64,000 nt of DNA from Streptomyces sp. TG1A-60 (GTDB taxonomy: Bacteria; Actinomycetota; Actinomycetes; Streptomycetales; Streptomycetaceae): positions 4,836,001-4,900,000 of the forward strand of contig NZ_CP147520.1 in the NCBI RefSeq assembly GCF_037201975.1. Reading direction: 5' to 3'. Position 1 is the stretch's first letter. Each line of letters starts with the position of its first letter. Made by a program: the position numbers and the translations under genes. Under the pieces are notes generated by a model that was not told the DNA's origin, ran no database searches, and worked only from the letters and a program-made list of their open reading frames with translations. Below are positions 33,635-41,700 of this stretch, one piece after another.

Positions 33635-35386
33635 TCACACCCAGGTATCCAGCCACATCCGCGACCGCCAGTCGTCGATCGGGATGGACTGGCCCGTGAA
33701 CAGGGGCCAGAAGTAGATGAAGTTCCAGGCGATCAGCAGGACCAGGACGCCGGCGCCGGCCGCGCCGGCCACGCGGCGGCGTTCGGGGGCGCCCTGCGGG
33801 CCGAGGACGGCGCCGATCATCATGGCGACGGCGAGGCAGAGGAAGGGGAGGAAGACGACGGAGTAGAAGAAGAAGATCGTGCGCTCCTGGTACAGGAACC
33901 AGGGGAGGTAGCCTGCGGCGATGCCGCAGGCGATCGCGCCGGCCCGCCAGTCGCGGCGGAAGAACCAGCGCCACAGGACGTAGAGGACGGCGAATGCGGC
34001 GGCCCACCACAGCAGCGGAGTGCCGATGGCGAGGACCTCGCGGGCGCACTTGTCGGCGGTGTCGGCCGGGCAGCCGTCCTTGCCGGGCGCCGGGGACTCG
34101 TAGAAGAACGAGACCGGGCGGCCGAGGACGATCCAGCTCCACGGGTTCGACTGGTACGGGTGCGGGGACGACAGGCCGACGTGGAACTCGTAGACCTGGT
34201 GCTCGTAGTGCCACAGGCTGCGCAGCCAGTCCGGCAGCCAGGCGAACCAGCCGCCCTTGCCGTGGGTCGCCGCCCAGTCGCGGTAGTAGCCGCCGGTGCC
34301 GTCGTCCGGGGAGAGGATCCAGCCCGTCCAGGAGACCAGGTACGTGGCGATCACGACCGGGACCGTGGACAGGAACGCGAGGCCCAGGTCGCGCTGGAGC
34401 GTCGCGACCAGCGGCCTGCGGGCACCGGCGACCTTGCGGGCCGAGTAGTCCCAGAGCACGGCCATGATCCCGAAGAACACCACGAAGTACAGGGCGCTCC
34501 ACTTGGTGCCGAGGGCCAGGCCCAGACAGAGGCCGGCCAGCCAGCGGTACGGGCGCCAGCCCAGGCGGGTCGCCTCGGCGATCAGGGAGTTGGGGCGTAC
34601 GGCTCCGTCGCCGTCCGGGGGGAGCGCCGCGGCCAGGCGTTCTCGTGCCCGGTCCCGGTCGACGACCAGACAGCCGAACGCGGCCAGGACGAAGAACATC
34701 AGCACCGTGTCGAGCAGCGCGGCACGGCTCATCACGAAGTGCAGACCGTCCACCGCCATCAGCGCGCCCGCGAGACAGCCGAGGAACGTCGAGCGGAAGA
34801 CACGGCGGCCGATCCGGCAGAGCATCAGCACGGACAGGGTGCCGAGCAGGGCCGCCATGAAGCGCCAGCCGAACGGGTTGAACCCGAACATCAGCTCGCC
34901 CAGGCCGATGACGTACTTGCCGACGGGCGGATGGACCACGTACGCCGCGTCCGTCGGGATCGGTACGTCCCCGTTGTTCTGGAGGATCAGCTGGTTGGCG
35001 TTCTTGGCCCAGTTGACCTCGTATCCGCGGTGGACGATCGCCCACGCGTCCTTGGCGTAGTACGTCTCGTCGAATATCACCGCCCTGGGGTGGCCCAGGT
35101 TCCAGAACCGCGCCAGTCCCGCGACCAGCGTCACCAGCAGCGGACCGCCCCACGCCGCCCAGCGCGTGATGCGCGCCCCGACCTCCTCGCGCAGCCCGAG
35201 CGCGGCCCAGACCCGTGGGCCGGGCCGGGTGTACGGGGGCACCAGCCGGTCGCGGACGTCGCTGGTCGGCTGTGCCGCGTAGCCGAATCGGCGCAGCCGC
35301 TGCTGCCACGACGGCCGCTGCTCGTCGGTGGCCTGGTCCTGGGCCTGCTCCTGCCGGGTGTCCGTGGAGGACGCGGTACTCGTCAC
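33635..35386 (-). CDS. pmt: protein O-mannosyltransferase (GT39)
   Basis: A 583-residue membrane enzyme. After a ~65-residue cytoplasmic tail come about eleven helices. The first extracytoplasmic loop carries the DE motif in RAVIFDETYYAKDAWAIVHR, required for catalysis in the GT39 family. The second large loop includes HPYQSNPWSWIVLGRPVSFF. The enzyme transfers mannose from polyprenyl-phosphate-mannose to exported proteins; in Streptomyces it is also needed for phage receptor glycoprotein formation and affects antibiotic resistance. The GTG at 35386 has TACGAT six bases upstream and no ribosome site, suggesting a leaderless transcript. It diverges from rsmI, as in other Streptomyces. Confidence 0.92.
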   Translation of the reverse strand: MTSTASSTDTRQEQAQDQATDEQRPSWQQRLRRFGYAAQPTSDVRDRLVPPYTRPGPRVWAALGLREEVGARITRWAAWGGPLLVTLVAGLARFWNLGHPRAVIFDETYYAKDAWAIVHRGYEVNWAKNANQLILQNNGDVPIPTDAAYVVHPPVGKYVIGLGELMFGFNPFGWRFMAALLGTLSVLMLCRIGRRVFRSTFLGCLAGALMAVDGLHFVMSRAALLDTVLMFFVLAAFGCLVVDRDRARERLAAALPPDGDGAVRPNSLIAEATRLGWRPYRWLAGLCLGLALGTKWSALYFVVFFGIMAVLWDYSARKVAGARRPLVATLQRDLGLAFLSTVPVVIATYLVSWTGWILSPDDGTGGYYRDWAATHGKGGWFAWLPDWLRSLWHYEHQVYEFHVGLSSPHPYQSNPWSWIVLGRPVSFFYESPAPGKDGCPADTADKCAREVLAIGTPLLWWAAAFAVLYVLWRWFFRRDWRAGAIACGIAAGYLPWFLYQERTIFFFYSVVFLPFLCLAVAMMIGAVLGPQGAPERRRVAGAAGAGVLVLLIAWNFIYFWPLFTGQSIPIDDWRSRMWLDTWV

Positions 35387-35549
35387 CGAGCCATCGTAGG
35401 GAACACGGCTGTGGGAGTCCTGCGGGACGGAAATGTGGGCCGTGGCCGCGCAAGGGGCCGGGGCGTGGCGCCCGATGGCGGCCGGTGGCGGCCGGGGGTG
35501 CGTGCGGTACGGCGCCCGCGGGTGCGCCGCCGGCTGGGAGGATGGGGGC

Positions 35550-36398
35550 GTGACAGGAACCCTTGTGTTGGCAGGCACCCCCATCGGCGACGTCGCGGAC
35601 GCCCCGCCCCGGCTCGCCGAGGAACTGACCGGCGCGGACGTGGTCGCCGCCGAGGACACCCGGCGGCTGCGCCGGCTCACCCAGGCGCTGGGCGTCCAGC
35701 CGGGCGGGCGGATCGTCTCCTACTTCGAGGGCAACGAGGCCGCGCGCACCCCGGAACTCGTCGAGGCGCTGACGGGCGGCGCGCGGGTGTTGTTGGTCAC
35801 GGACGCGGGCATGCCGTCGGTCTCCGACCCCGGGTACCGGCTGGTCGCCGCGGCCGTGGAGAAGGACATCCGCGTCACCGCCGTCCCCGGGCCGTCGGCC
35901 GTCCTCACCGCACTCGCCCTGTCCGGGCTGCCCGTCGACCGGTTCTGCTTCGAGGGGTTCCTGCCGCGCAAGGCCGGTGAGCGGCTGGGGCGGCTGCGCG
36001 AGGTCGCCGAGGAGCGGCGCACCCTCGTGTACTTCGAGGCGCCGCACCGCCTGGACGCCACGCTCACGGCGATGGCCGAGGTGTTCGGTACCGAGCGGCG
36101 GGCCGCGGTGTGCCGCGAACTGACCAAGACCTACGAAGAGGTCAGGCGGGGCCCGCTCGGCGAGCTGGCCGCGTGGGCGGCGGCCGGGGTGCGTGGGGAG
36201 ATCACCGTCGTCGTGGAGGGCGCTCCCGAGAAGGGGCCGGAGGAACTGGACGCGGCGGAGCTGGTGCGGCGGGTCCGGGTCCGCGAGGAGGCGGGGGAGC
36301 GGCGCAAGGAGGCGATCGCGGCGGTGGCGGTGGAGGCCGGGCTGCCGAAGCGGGAGGTCTTCGACGCGGTGGTGGCCGCGAAGCGTTCAGCGCCGTAG
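35550..36398 (+). CDS. rsmI: 16S rRNA 2'-O-methyltransferase RsmI (C1402)
   Basis: The 282-residue protein has the SAM-binding TPIGD motif (LVLAGTPIGDVADAPPRLAE), AEDTRRLRRLTQ, VSDAGMPSVSDPG (as VTDAGMPSVSDPG), VPGPSAVLTAL and FEGFLPRK. These are diagnostic for RsmI of the tetrapyrrole-methylase fold. It methylates the ribose of C1402 in the ribosomal decoding centre. A C-terminal helical extension (residues about 235-282) is present as usual. The GTG start follows GGGAGG. It is next to pmt in the opposite direction. Confidence 0.92.
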   Translation: MTGTLVLAGTPIGDVADAPPRLAEELTGADVVAAEDTRRLRRLTQALGVQPGGRIVSYFEGNEAARTPELVEALTGGARVLLVTDAGMPSVSDPGYRLVAAAVEKDIRVTAVPGPSAVLTALALSGLPVDRFCFEGFLPRKAGERLGRLREVAEERRTLVYFEAPHRLDATLTAMAEVFGTERRAAVCRELTKTYEEVRRGPLGELAAWAAAGVRGEITVVVEGAPEKGPEELDAAELVRRVRVREEAGERRKEAIAAVAVEAGLPKREVFDAVVAAKRSAP

Positions 36399-36420
36399 CG
36401 GGTCGGGTGCGTTTCGGGTG

Positions 36421-36463
36421 TGGGTGGTGCGGGGTTGCTCGCGCAGTTCCCCGCGCCCCTGGA
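36421..36463. repeat. copy of an interspersed intergenic repeat
   Basis: GGTTGCTCGCGCAGTTCCCC then GCGCCCCTGG, immediately after rsmI. It matches other downstream-of-gene copies in the window. The remaining 250 bases to the next gene hold no recognised coding region. Confidence 0.6.
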
Positions 36464-36711
36464 AAGCCTGAACAGCAGGGCCGCGCCCCGTGCTTCGCGC
36501 CCCACCCCCATGACGTTCCCGGAACGCCCCCGGCCCATGCTTTGGCAAAGCCGGGCAAAGGACAGCCCTCGCGGCTGCGGTCTTCCCACAAAGGGAGGCC
36601 AAATGCCCTTCAACACTTGGCAGATGGCGTGCGCTCGGGGTCGGCCGAGGCGTCCACTGGGTGGTGCGGGCGTACACGTCCGCACCGTCCAGCGGACCAG
36701 AGGAGCTGGCT

Positions 36712-37113
36712 ATGACCGAGATCGCAGAGCGGACCGTGCTGCGGGACACCGCCACCGCCGTCGTGCACGAGTCGTACTCGTTCGCCTGCATGCGCTGCGG
36801 GCACGGCTGGGAGCAGTCGTACGAGATCGAGCACCACAACGACGCCCAGGGGCGCGACTTCGTGATGTACGTGGCCGACGGCCAGGTCGTGCCGTCCCCG
36901 CTGTCGAGGCCCACGTGCCAGTACTGCGACGGTCATGTCGTACGGATCATGCGGCCGGGGCGGGTGTCGACGGTGCAGGACGCCGAGCGGCGCCGGCATG
37001 TGCCCGAGCCCCGCCCGGCGGCGGACGCGGCGACGGACGCCGCCGAGTCCGGGGAGGACCACCACTGGCACCTGTCCGACCTCCTGCACCCGTTCCACCG
37101 CAAGGCGAGCTGA
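36712..37113 (+). CDS. conserved actinobacterial protein with two CxxC motifs
   Basis: The 133-residue protein carries CMRCGHGW and CQYCDGH, which together look like a four-cysteine zinc-ribbon, with strands between them. The C-terminal third is acidic and His-rich (GEDHHWHLSDLLHPFHRKAS), perhaps another metal-binding stretch. The start ATG has AGAGGAG upstream; a longer frame from 36661 lacks one. No enzyme domain was seen. It lies between rsmI and tatD, where many Streptomyces carry such a gene. Role unknown; nucleic-acid or metal binding is possible. Confidence 0.75.
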   Translation: MTEIAERTVLRDTATAVVHESYSFACMRCGHGWEQSYEIEHHNDAQGRDFVMYVADGQVVPSPLSRPTCQYCDGHVVRIMRPGRVSTVQDAERRRHVPEPRPAADAATDAAESGEDHHWHLSDLLHPFHRKAS

Positions 37114-37136
37114 CCTCCCCCCGGCGAGCCTGGAGC

Positions 37137-37175
37137 GCATGCCCCGATCCCACGATTCGTAGGATCGGGGCATGC
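37137..37175 (+). promoter_or_regulatory. 14-bp perfect hairpin that includes the tatD start codon and -10 box
   Basis: GCATGCCCCGATCC (37137-37150) and GGATCGGGGCATGC (37162-37175) are perfect arms with an 11-base loop. TAGGAT (37160-37165) is a good -10 box six bases before the tatD ATG at 37172, so tatD is likely leaderless. Transcripts coming through from upstream would fold this hairpin and hide the ATG, and the hairpin may also terminate them. Confidence 0.65.
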
Positions 37176-38062
37176 CTTCGAACGACTCCGGCAAGAACGA
37201 CAGGAACGCCGCGCCCCCGCTCCCCGAGCCCCTCCGGGTGCCGGTGGCGGACGCGCACACCCATCTGGACATGCAGTCCGACACGGTCGAGGAGGGCCTC
37301 GCGAAGGCCGCCTCGGTGGGGGTGACGACGGTCGTACAGGTCGGCTGCGACCTCAAGGGCTCCCGCTGGGCCGCCGAGACGGCCGAGCGGTACGCGGCCG
37401 TCCACGCGACGGTCGCGCTGCACCCGAACGAGGCGCCGCGCATCGTGCACGGCGACCCGGACGGCTGGTCCCGGCAGGGCGCGCGCCCGGCGGGCGGGGA
37501 CGCGGCGCTCGACGACGCCCTCGCCGAGATCGACCGGCTGGCCGCGTTGCCGCAGGTCAAGGGGGTCGGGGAGACGGGGCTCGACTACTTCAGGACCGGG
37601 CCGGAGGGCAAGGCCGCCCAGGAGCGGTCGTTCCGCGCCCACATCGAGATCGCCAAGCGGCGCGGCAAGGCACTGGTCATCCACGACCGCGACGCCCACG
37701 ACGACGTGTTGCGGATCCTGAAGGAGGAGGGCGCGCCCGAGCGCACCGTCTTCCACTGCTACTCCGGTGACGCCGACATGGCGGCCGTGTGCGCCGCGCA
37801 CGGCTACTTCATGTCCTTCGCCGGGAACATGACCTTCAAGAACGCCCAGCCGCTGCGCGACGCCCTCGCCGTCGCCCCCCTCGAACTCGTCCTCGTCGAG
37901 ACCGACGCGCCCTTCCTGACGCCCGCGCCGTACCGCGGACGGCCCAACGCCCCGTATCTCATTCCGGTCACGGTCCGGGCGATGGCCGCGGTGCGGGACA
38001 TCGACGAGGACGCGCTGGCGACGGCGATAGCGGTGAACACGGCGAGGGCGTTCGATTACTGA
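37172..38062 (+). CDS. tatD: TatD-family metal-dependent deoxyribonuclease
   Basis: A 296-residue TIM-barrel hydrolase. Metal ligands are visible as VADAHTHLDM, VKGVGETGLDYFR (Glu), LVIHDRDAHDD, VFHCYSGD and VETDAPFL. The family has 3'-5' DNase activity in repair and DNA turnover in the cytoplasm. The N-terminal ~22 residues are extra and flexible. The tatD-rpfB-rsmA-ispE order is conserved across actinobacteria. Confidence 0.92.
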   Translation: MPSNDSGKNDRNAAPPLPEPLRVPVADAHTHLDMQSDTVEEGLAKAASVGVTTVVQVGCDLKGSRWAAETAERYAAVHATVALHPNEAPRIVHGDPDGWSRQGARPAGGDAALDDALAEIDRLAALPQVKGVGETGLDYFRTGPEGKAAQERSFRAHIEIAKRRGKALVIHDRDAHDDVLRILKEEGAPERTVFHCYSGDADMAAVCAAHGYFMSFAGNMTFKNAQPLRDALAVAPLELVLVETDAPFLTPAPYRGRPNAPYLIPVTVRAMAAVRDIDEDALATAIAVNTARAFDY

Positions 38063-38217
38063 CGGGTCACGTTTCGTCGGCCGTCCGAGGGACCCAGAAA
38101 GATGATCAGCGACCCGTGTCGCGACACTGCGTGACCGCGTTGCTTGGGAGGGTGACCGCGGTCCGCTAGGTTCACGTCGCCCGACCCGGACCCGGATCCC
38201 CTCTGGAGCGTGTCGTC

Positions 38218-39528
38218 GTGAGCAACGTGCAGTCGTCGTACGAGACCTACGAGAGCCATGGCCCGGACGGTACGCGCCGGCAGCCGGCGTACGGCGCCGG
38301 GACGCTGCCGTACGGGATCCATGAGGACACGTACCGGCCCGCCTACGAATACCTGGGAGAGTGGGCCCCCGAACCGACCGGTGCCGGCCGGGCCTCCTCC
38401 CGGCGGTCCGCGCGGCGCAGACGCGCCGCCGAGCGGCCGACCCCGCTGCGGAGGCTGGTGCCGCAGGCGCTGGTGGTGGCGTTCCTCGCGGGCGGGACCT
38501 CCGCGTTCGTGGCGAAGGACAAGGCGATCGAGCTGACCGTCGACGGACGGCCGCGCACGCTGCACACCTTCGCCGACGACGTCACCGAACTCCTCGCCGA
38601 CGAGGGTGTCGCCGTCGGCGCCCACGACGTCGTCGCCCCCGCCCCCGGTACGGCGTTGAGCAGTGGTGACGAGGTCGCCGTGCACTACGGGCGGCCCGTC
38701 GTCCTCACCCTCGACGGCCAGCGGCGCAAGGTCTGGACGACCGCCCGCACGGTGGACGGGGCGCTCCGGCAGCTCGGGGTGCGCGCGGAGGGCGCGTACG
38801 TGTCGACCTCACGCTCCCAGCGCATCGGGCGGACGGGGCTGGAGCTGGACGTCCGCACCGAGCGCGCCGTCACGATCATGGCGGACGGGCGGACGCGGAC
38901 GATCCGGACGAACGCGGCGACCGTGGGGGAGGTCGTGGAGCAGGCCGGGATCACCCTGCGCGGAGAGGACACCGTCTCCGTCGCGCAGTCGAGCTTCCCC
39001 CGGGACGGGCAGACCGTGACCGTGCTGCGGGTGACCGCGTCCAGGGAGGTCCGCGAGGAGCTGATCCCCTTCCGGGTACGCCGCGCCGAGGACCCGTCCC
39101 TCTTCCAGGGCACGGAGGTCGTCGAGCGCGCCGGACGCACGGGGACCCGCCGCGTCACGTACGCGCTCCGCACCGTCAACGGGGTGGAGCAGCGGCCCCG
39201 GCTCCTCCAGACCGAGATCGTCCGCGAGCCGCAGGACCAGATCGTCAAGGTCGGTACGAAGCCGATGCCCACGTCCGTGGCGGGCGCGGAGGGGCTGAAC
39301 TGGTCCGGCCTCGCCGCCTGCGAGTCCGGCGGCCGGCCCAACGCGGTCGACCCCTCGGGCACGTACGGAGGCCTCTACCAGTTCGACACCCAGACCTGGC
39401 AGAGCCTCGGCGGCCGGGGCCGCCCCCAGGACGCGTCCGCCGCCGAACAGACCCTCCGCGCGAAGAAGCTGTACGTCCAGCGGGGGACGAGCCCCTGGCC
39501 GCATTGCGGGGCGCGGCTGCGGGGCTGA
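38218..39528 (+). CDS. rpfB: resuscitation-promoting factor RpfB
   Basis: The 436-residue protein has a long cytoplasmic N-terminus, a membrane anchor (about residues 80-98, VPQALVVAFLAGGTSAFVA), three DUF348 repeats (for example TVDGRPRTLHTFADDVTELL), a G5 domain (about 280-355) and the C-terminal lysozyme-like RPF domain. The RPF domain contains the catalytic Glu in LAACESGGRPNAV and the YGGLYQFDTQTWQS motif. It cleaves peptidoglycan during germination and growth resumption. The GTG at 38218 has GGAG upstream and a TAGGTT -10 candidate near 38167. Confidence 0.93.
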   Translation: MSNVQSSYETYESHGPDGTRRQPAYGAGTLPYGIHEDTYRPAYEYLGEWAPEPTGAGRASSRRSARRRRAAERPTPLRRLVPQALVVAFLAGGTSAFVAKDKAIELTVDGRPRTLHTFADDVTELLADEGVAVGAHDVVAPAPGTALSSGDEVAVHYGRPVVLTLDGQRRKVWTTARTVDGALRQLGVRAEGAYVSTSRSQRIGRTGLELDVRTERAVTIMADGRTRTIRTNAATVGEVVEQAGITLRGEDTVSVAQSSFPRDGQTVTVLRVTASREVREELIPFRVRRAEDPSLFQGTEVVERAGRTGTRRVTYALRTVNGVEQRPRLLQTEIVREPQDQIVKVGTKPMPTSVAGAEGLNWSGLAACESGGRPNAVDPSGTYGGLYQFDTQTWQSLGGRGRPQDASAAEQTLRAKKLYVQRGTSPWPHCGARLRG

Positions 39529-39586
39529 GGTCCTCCCCGGGCGGGGGAGAGCTCGCGGGTTCGGTCTGTTCGGCGTCCGCGGGTGG

Positions 39587-39692
39587 GCGGGGGCTGGTCG
39601 CGCGGTTCCCCGCGCCCCCGGACAGCAGGGGGTGCGCCCCCTGCCGTTCGGCCCGCCGGGGCCGTCTCCCGCAGGCGCGGGGAACCGCGCGA
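39587..39692. repeat. paired inverted copies of the interspersed repeat
   Basis: TCGCGCGGTTCCCCGCGCC (39598-39616) is perfectly complementary to 39674-39692, a 19-bp stem. Inside it CAGGGGG-TGCG-CCCCCTG (39626-39643) makes a second perfect hairpin. The structure fills the rpfB-rsmA gap and should be a strong terminator; rsmA has its own promoter after it. Confidence 0.75.
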
Positions 39693-39771
39693 GCAACCAC
39701 GACCCACCCGCGCCCGCCCACCGATCCGCATCCCCGAGCCATGAGGGGGCGGGGGCACACCCCCCGCCCCG

Positions 39772-39777
39772 TACCCT
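39772..39777 (+). promoter_or_regulatory. -10 box of a likely leaderless rsmA transcript
   Basis: TACCCT ends six bases before the GTG start of rsmA, which has no ribosome site. Confidence 0.4.
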
Positions 39778-39783
39778 TGTGCC

Positions 39784-40671
39784 GTGACCAGCCCCACCTC
39801 CGACGCCCTCCTGGGCCCCGCCGACGTCCGCGAGCTCGCGGGCGCGCTCGGCGTGCGGCCCACCAAGCAGCGCGGCCAGAACTTCGTGATCGACGCGAAC
39901 ACGGTCCGCAGGATCGTGCGGACCGCCGAGGTCCACCCCGAGGACGTGGTCCTGGAGGTGGGTCCCGGCCTGGGCTCCCTCACCCTCGCCCTGCTGGAGG
40001 TGGCGGACAGGGTCACGGCCGTGGAGATCGACGACGTGCTCGCCGCCGCGCTGCCCGCGACGATCGCCGCCCGGATGCCCGCCCGCGCCGACCGTTTCGC
40101 CCTGGTGCACTCGGACGCGATGCACGTCACCGAGCTCCCCGGCCCGCCCCCCACCGCCCTCGTCGCGAACCTCCCGTACAACGTCGCCGTCCCCGTACTG
40201 CTGCACATGCTCGACACCTTCCCGACCGTCGAGCGCACCCTCGTGATGGTCCAGGCGGAGGTCGCCGACCGCCTCGCCGCCGGACCGGGCTCGAAGGTGT
40301 ACGGCGTGCCCTCGGTGAAGGCGAACTGGTACGCGGAGGTGAAGCGGGCCGGATCGATCGGCCGGAGCGTCTTCTGGCCGGCGCCGAACGTCGACAGCGG
40401 TCTCGTCGCACTGGTCCGCCGGACCGAGCCGGTCAAGACCACCGCCACCAGGCGGGAGGTCTTCGCCGTCGTCGACGCGGCCTTCGCCCAGCGGCGCAAG
40501 ACGCTGCGGGCCGCCCTCGCCGGCTGGGCCGGCTCCGCGCCCGCCGCCGAGGCCGCCCTCGTCGCCGCCGGGGTCTCCCCGCAGGCCCGCGGCGAGTCCC
40601 TGACGGTCGAGGAGTTCGCCGCCATCGCCGAGAACCGCGTCGCCGACACCGAGGAGCCCAGCCAGCCGTGA
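39784..40671 (+). CDS. rsmA: 16S rRNA dimethyladenosine transferase RsmA (KsgA)
   Basis: A 295-residue enzyme with [20 protein letters not shown] at the N-terminus, the SAM motif [23 protein letters not shown], and the catalytic NLPYNVAVP (NLPY motif). It dimethylates two adjacent adenosines near the 3' end of 16S rRNA late in 30S assembly; loss gives kasugamycin resistance. The GTG at 39784 is 22 residues before the first motif. Its stop overlaps the ispE start by four bases. Confidence 0.94.
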   Translation: MTSPTSDALLGPADVRELAGALGVRPTKQRGQNFVIDANTVRRIVRTAEVHPEDVVLEVGPGLGSLTLALLEVADRVTAVEIDDVLAAALPATIAARMPARADRFALVHSDAMHVTELPGPPPTALVANLPYNVAVPVLLHMLDTFPTVERTLVMVQAEVADRLAAGPGSKVYGVPSVKANWYAEVKRAGSIGRSVFWPAPNVDSGLVALVRRTEPVKTTATRREVFAVVDAAFAQRRKTLRAALAGWAGSAPAAEAALVAAGVSPQARGESLTVEEFAAIAENRVADTEEPSQP

Positions 40672-41570
40672 GCGTGACGGTCCGCGTCCCCGCCAAGGTC
40701 AACGTCCAGCTCGCGGTCGGCGGCGCCCGCCCCGACGGCTTCCACGACCTGGCCAACGTCTTCCTCGCCGTCGGGCTGTACGACGAGGTCACCGCCACCC
40801 CCGCCGACGAGCTGACCGTCACCTGCGAGGGCCCCGGCGCCGACCGGGTCCCCCTGGACCGTACGAACCTCGCCGCCCGTGCCGCGCTCACGCTCGCCGC
40901 GCGGCACGGCATCGAGCCGGCCGTGCGTCTGCACATCGCCAAGGACATCCCCGTCGCCGGCGGCATGGCCGGCGGCAGCGCGGACGCGGCCGGCGCGCTC
41001 CTCGCCTGCGACACCCTGTGGGGCACGAACGCCTCGCGCGACGAACTCCTCGACATCTGCGCCGAGTTGGGTAGCGACGTGCCGTTCAGCCTGGTGGGCG
41101 GGGCGGCCCTCGGCACGGGGAGGGGCGAGCAGCTCCGGGCCCTCGACGTGGGCGGCACCTTCCACTGGGTCTTCGCGGTCGCCGACGGCGGGCTCTCCAC
41201 GCCAGCCGTCTACCGCGAGTTCGACCGGCTCCACGAGCACGACGTCGTCCCCGAGCCCGTCGCCTCCCAGGTGCTGCTCGACGCGCTCGCCAAGGGGGAC
41301 GCAGACGCGCTCGCGGCCTTCCTGCCGGGTTCCAACGGCCTCCAGCCCGCCGCCCTCTCGCTCTTCCCGAAGCTGGCCGACACCCTCGCCGAGGGCCGCG
41401 CGGCCGGCGCGCTCGCCGCGCTCGTCTCCGGCTCGGGGCCGACCACGGCCTTCCTCGCCCGCGACGCCGGATCCGCGCGCTCCGTCGCCGAGAGGCTGCT
41501 CGCGTCCGGCACGTGCGGGGCGGCGCGGGTCGCCGACTCGCCCGCGCCGGGGGCCACTGTCGTCCCGTAG
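40668..41570 (+). CDS. ispE: 4-diphosphocytidyl-2-C-methyl-D-erythritol kinase
   Basis: The 300-residue GHMP kinase has [20 protein letters not shown] at the N-terminus (substrate-binding Lys), the ATP loop [19 protein letters not shown], and the C-terminal [11 protein letters not shown] glycine loop. It carries out the ATP-dependent step of the MEP isoprenoid pathway in the cytoplasm. The GTG start overlaps the rsmA stop (GTGA), so the two are translationally coupled. Confidence 0.94.
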   Translation: MSVTVRVPAKVNVQLAVGGARPDGFHDLANVFLAVGLYDEVTATPADELTVTCEGPGADRVPLDRTNLAARAALTLAARHGIEPAVRLHIAKDIPVAGGMAGGSADAAGALLACDTLWGTNASRDELLDICAELGSDVPFSLVGGAALGTGRGEQLRALDVGGTFHWVFAVADGGLSTPAVYREFDRLHEHDVVPEPVASQVLLDALAKGDADALAAFLPGSNGLQPAALSLFPKLADTLAEGRAAGALAALVSGSGPTTAFLARDAGSARSVAERLLASGTCGAARVADSPAPGATVVP

Positions 41571-41700
41571 TCCGACAGCCCGGGTGACGCCCCGCCCCGG
41601 CCCGCCCGCCCCCACCCGGCGTCCCGCCCCGCCGCCCCGTCACACCCCTCCGTGGCGCCGACTACCCTGGAGGGTCGATCGTCCCCGTGGCAGGAGAGTA

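Noticed and set aside
38063..38217. Riboswitch (c-di-AMP type) upstream of rpfB
   Set aside because: Some Streptomyces wall-hydrolase genes have one, but this 155-base leader shows no recognisable conserved core and holds an ordinary promoter-like TAGGTT.
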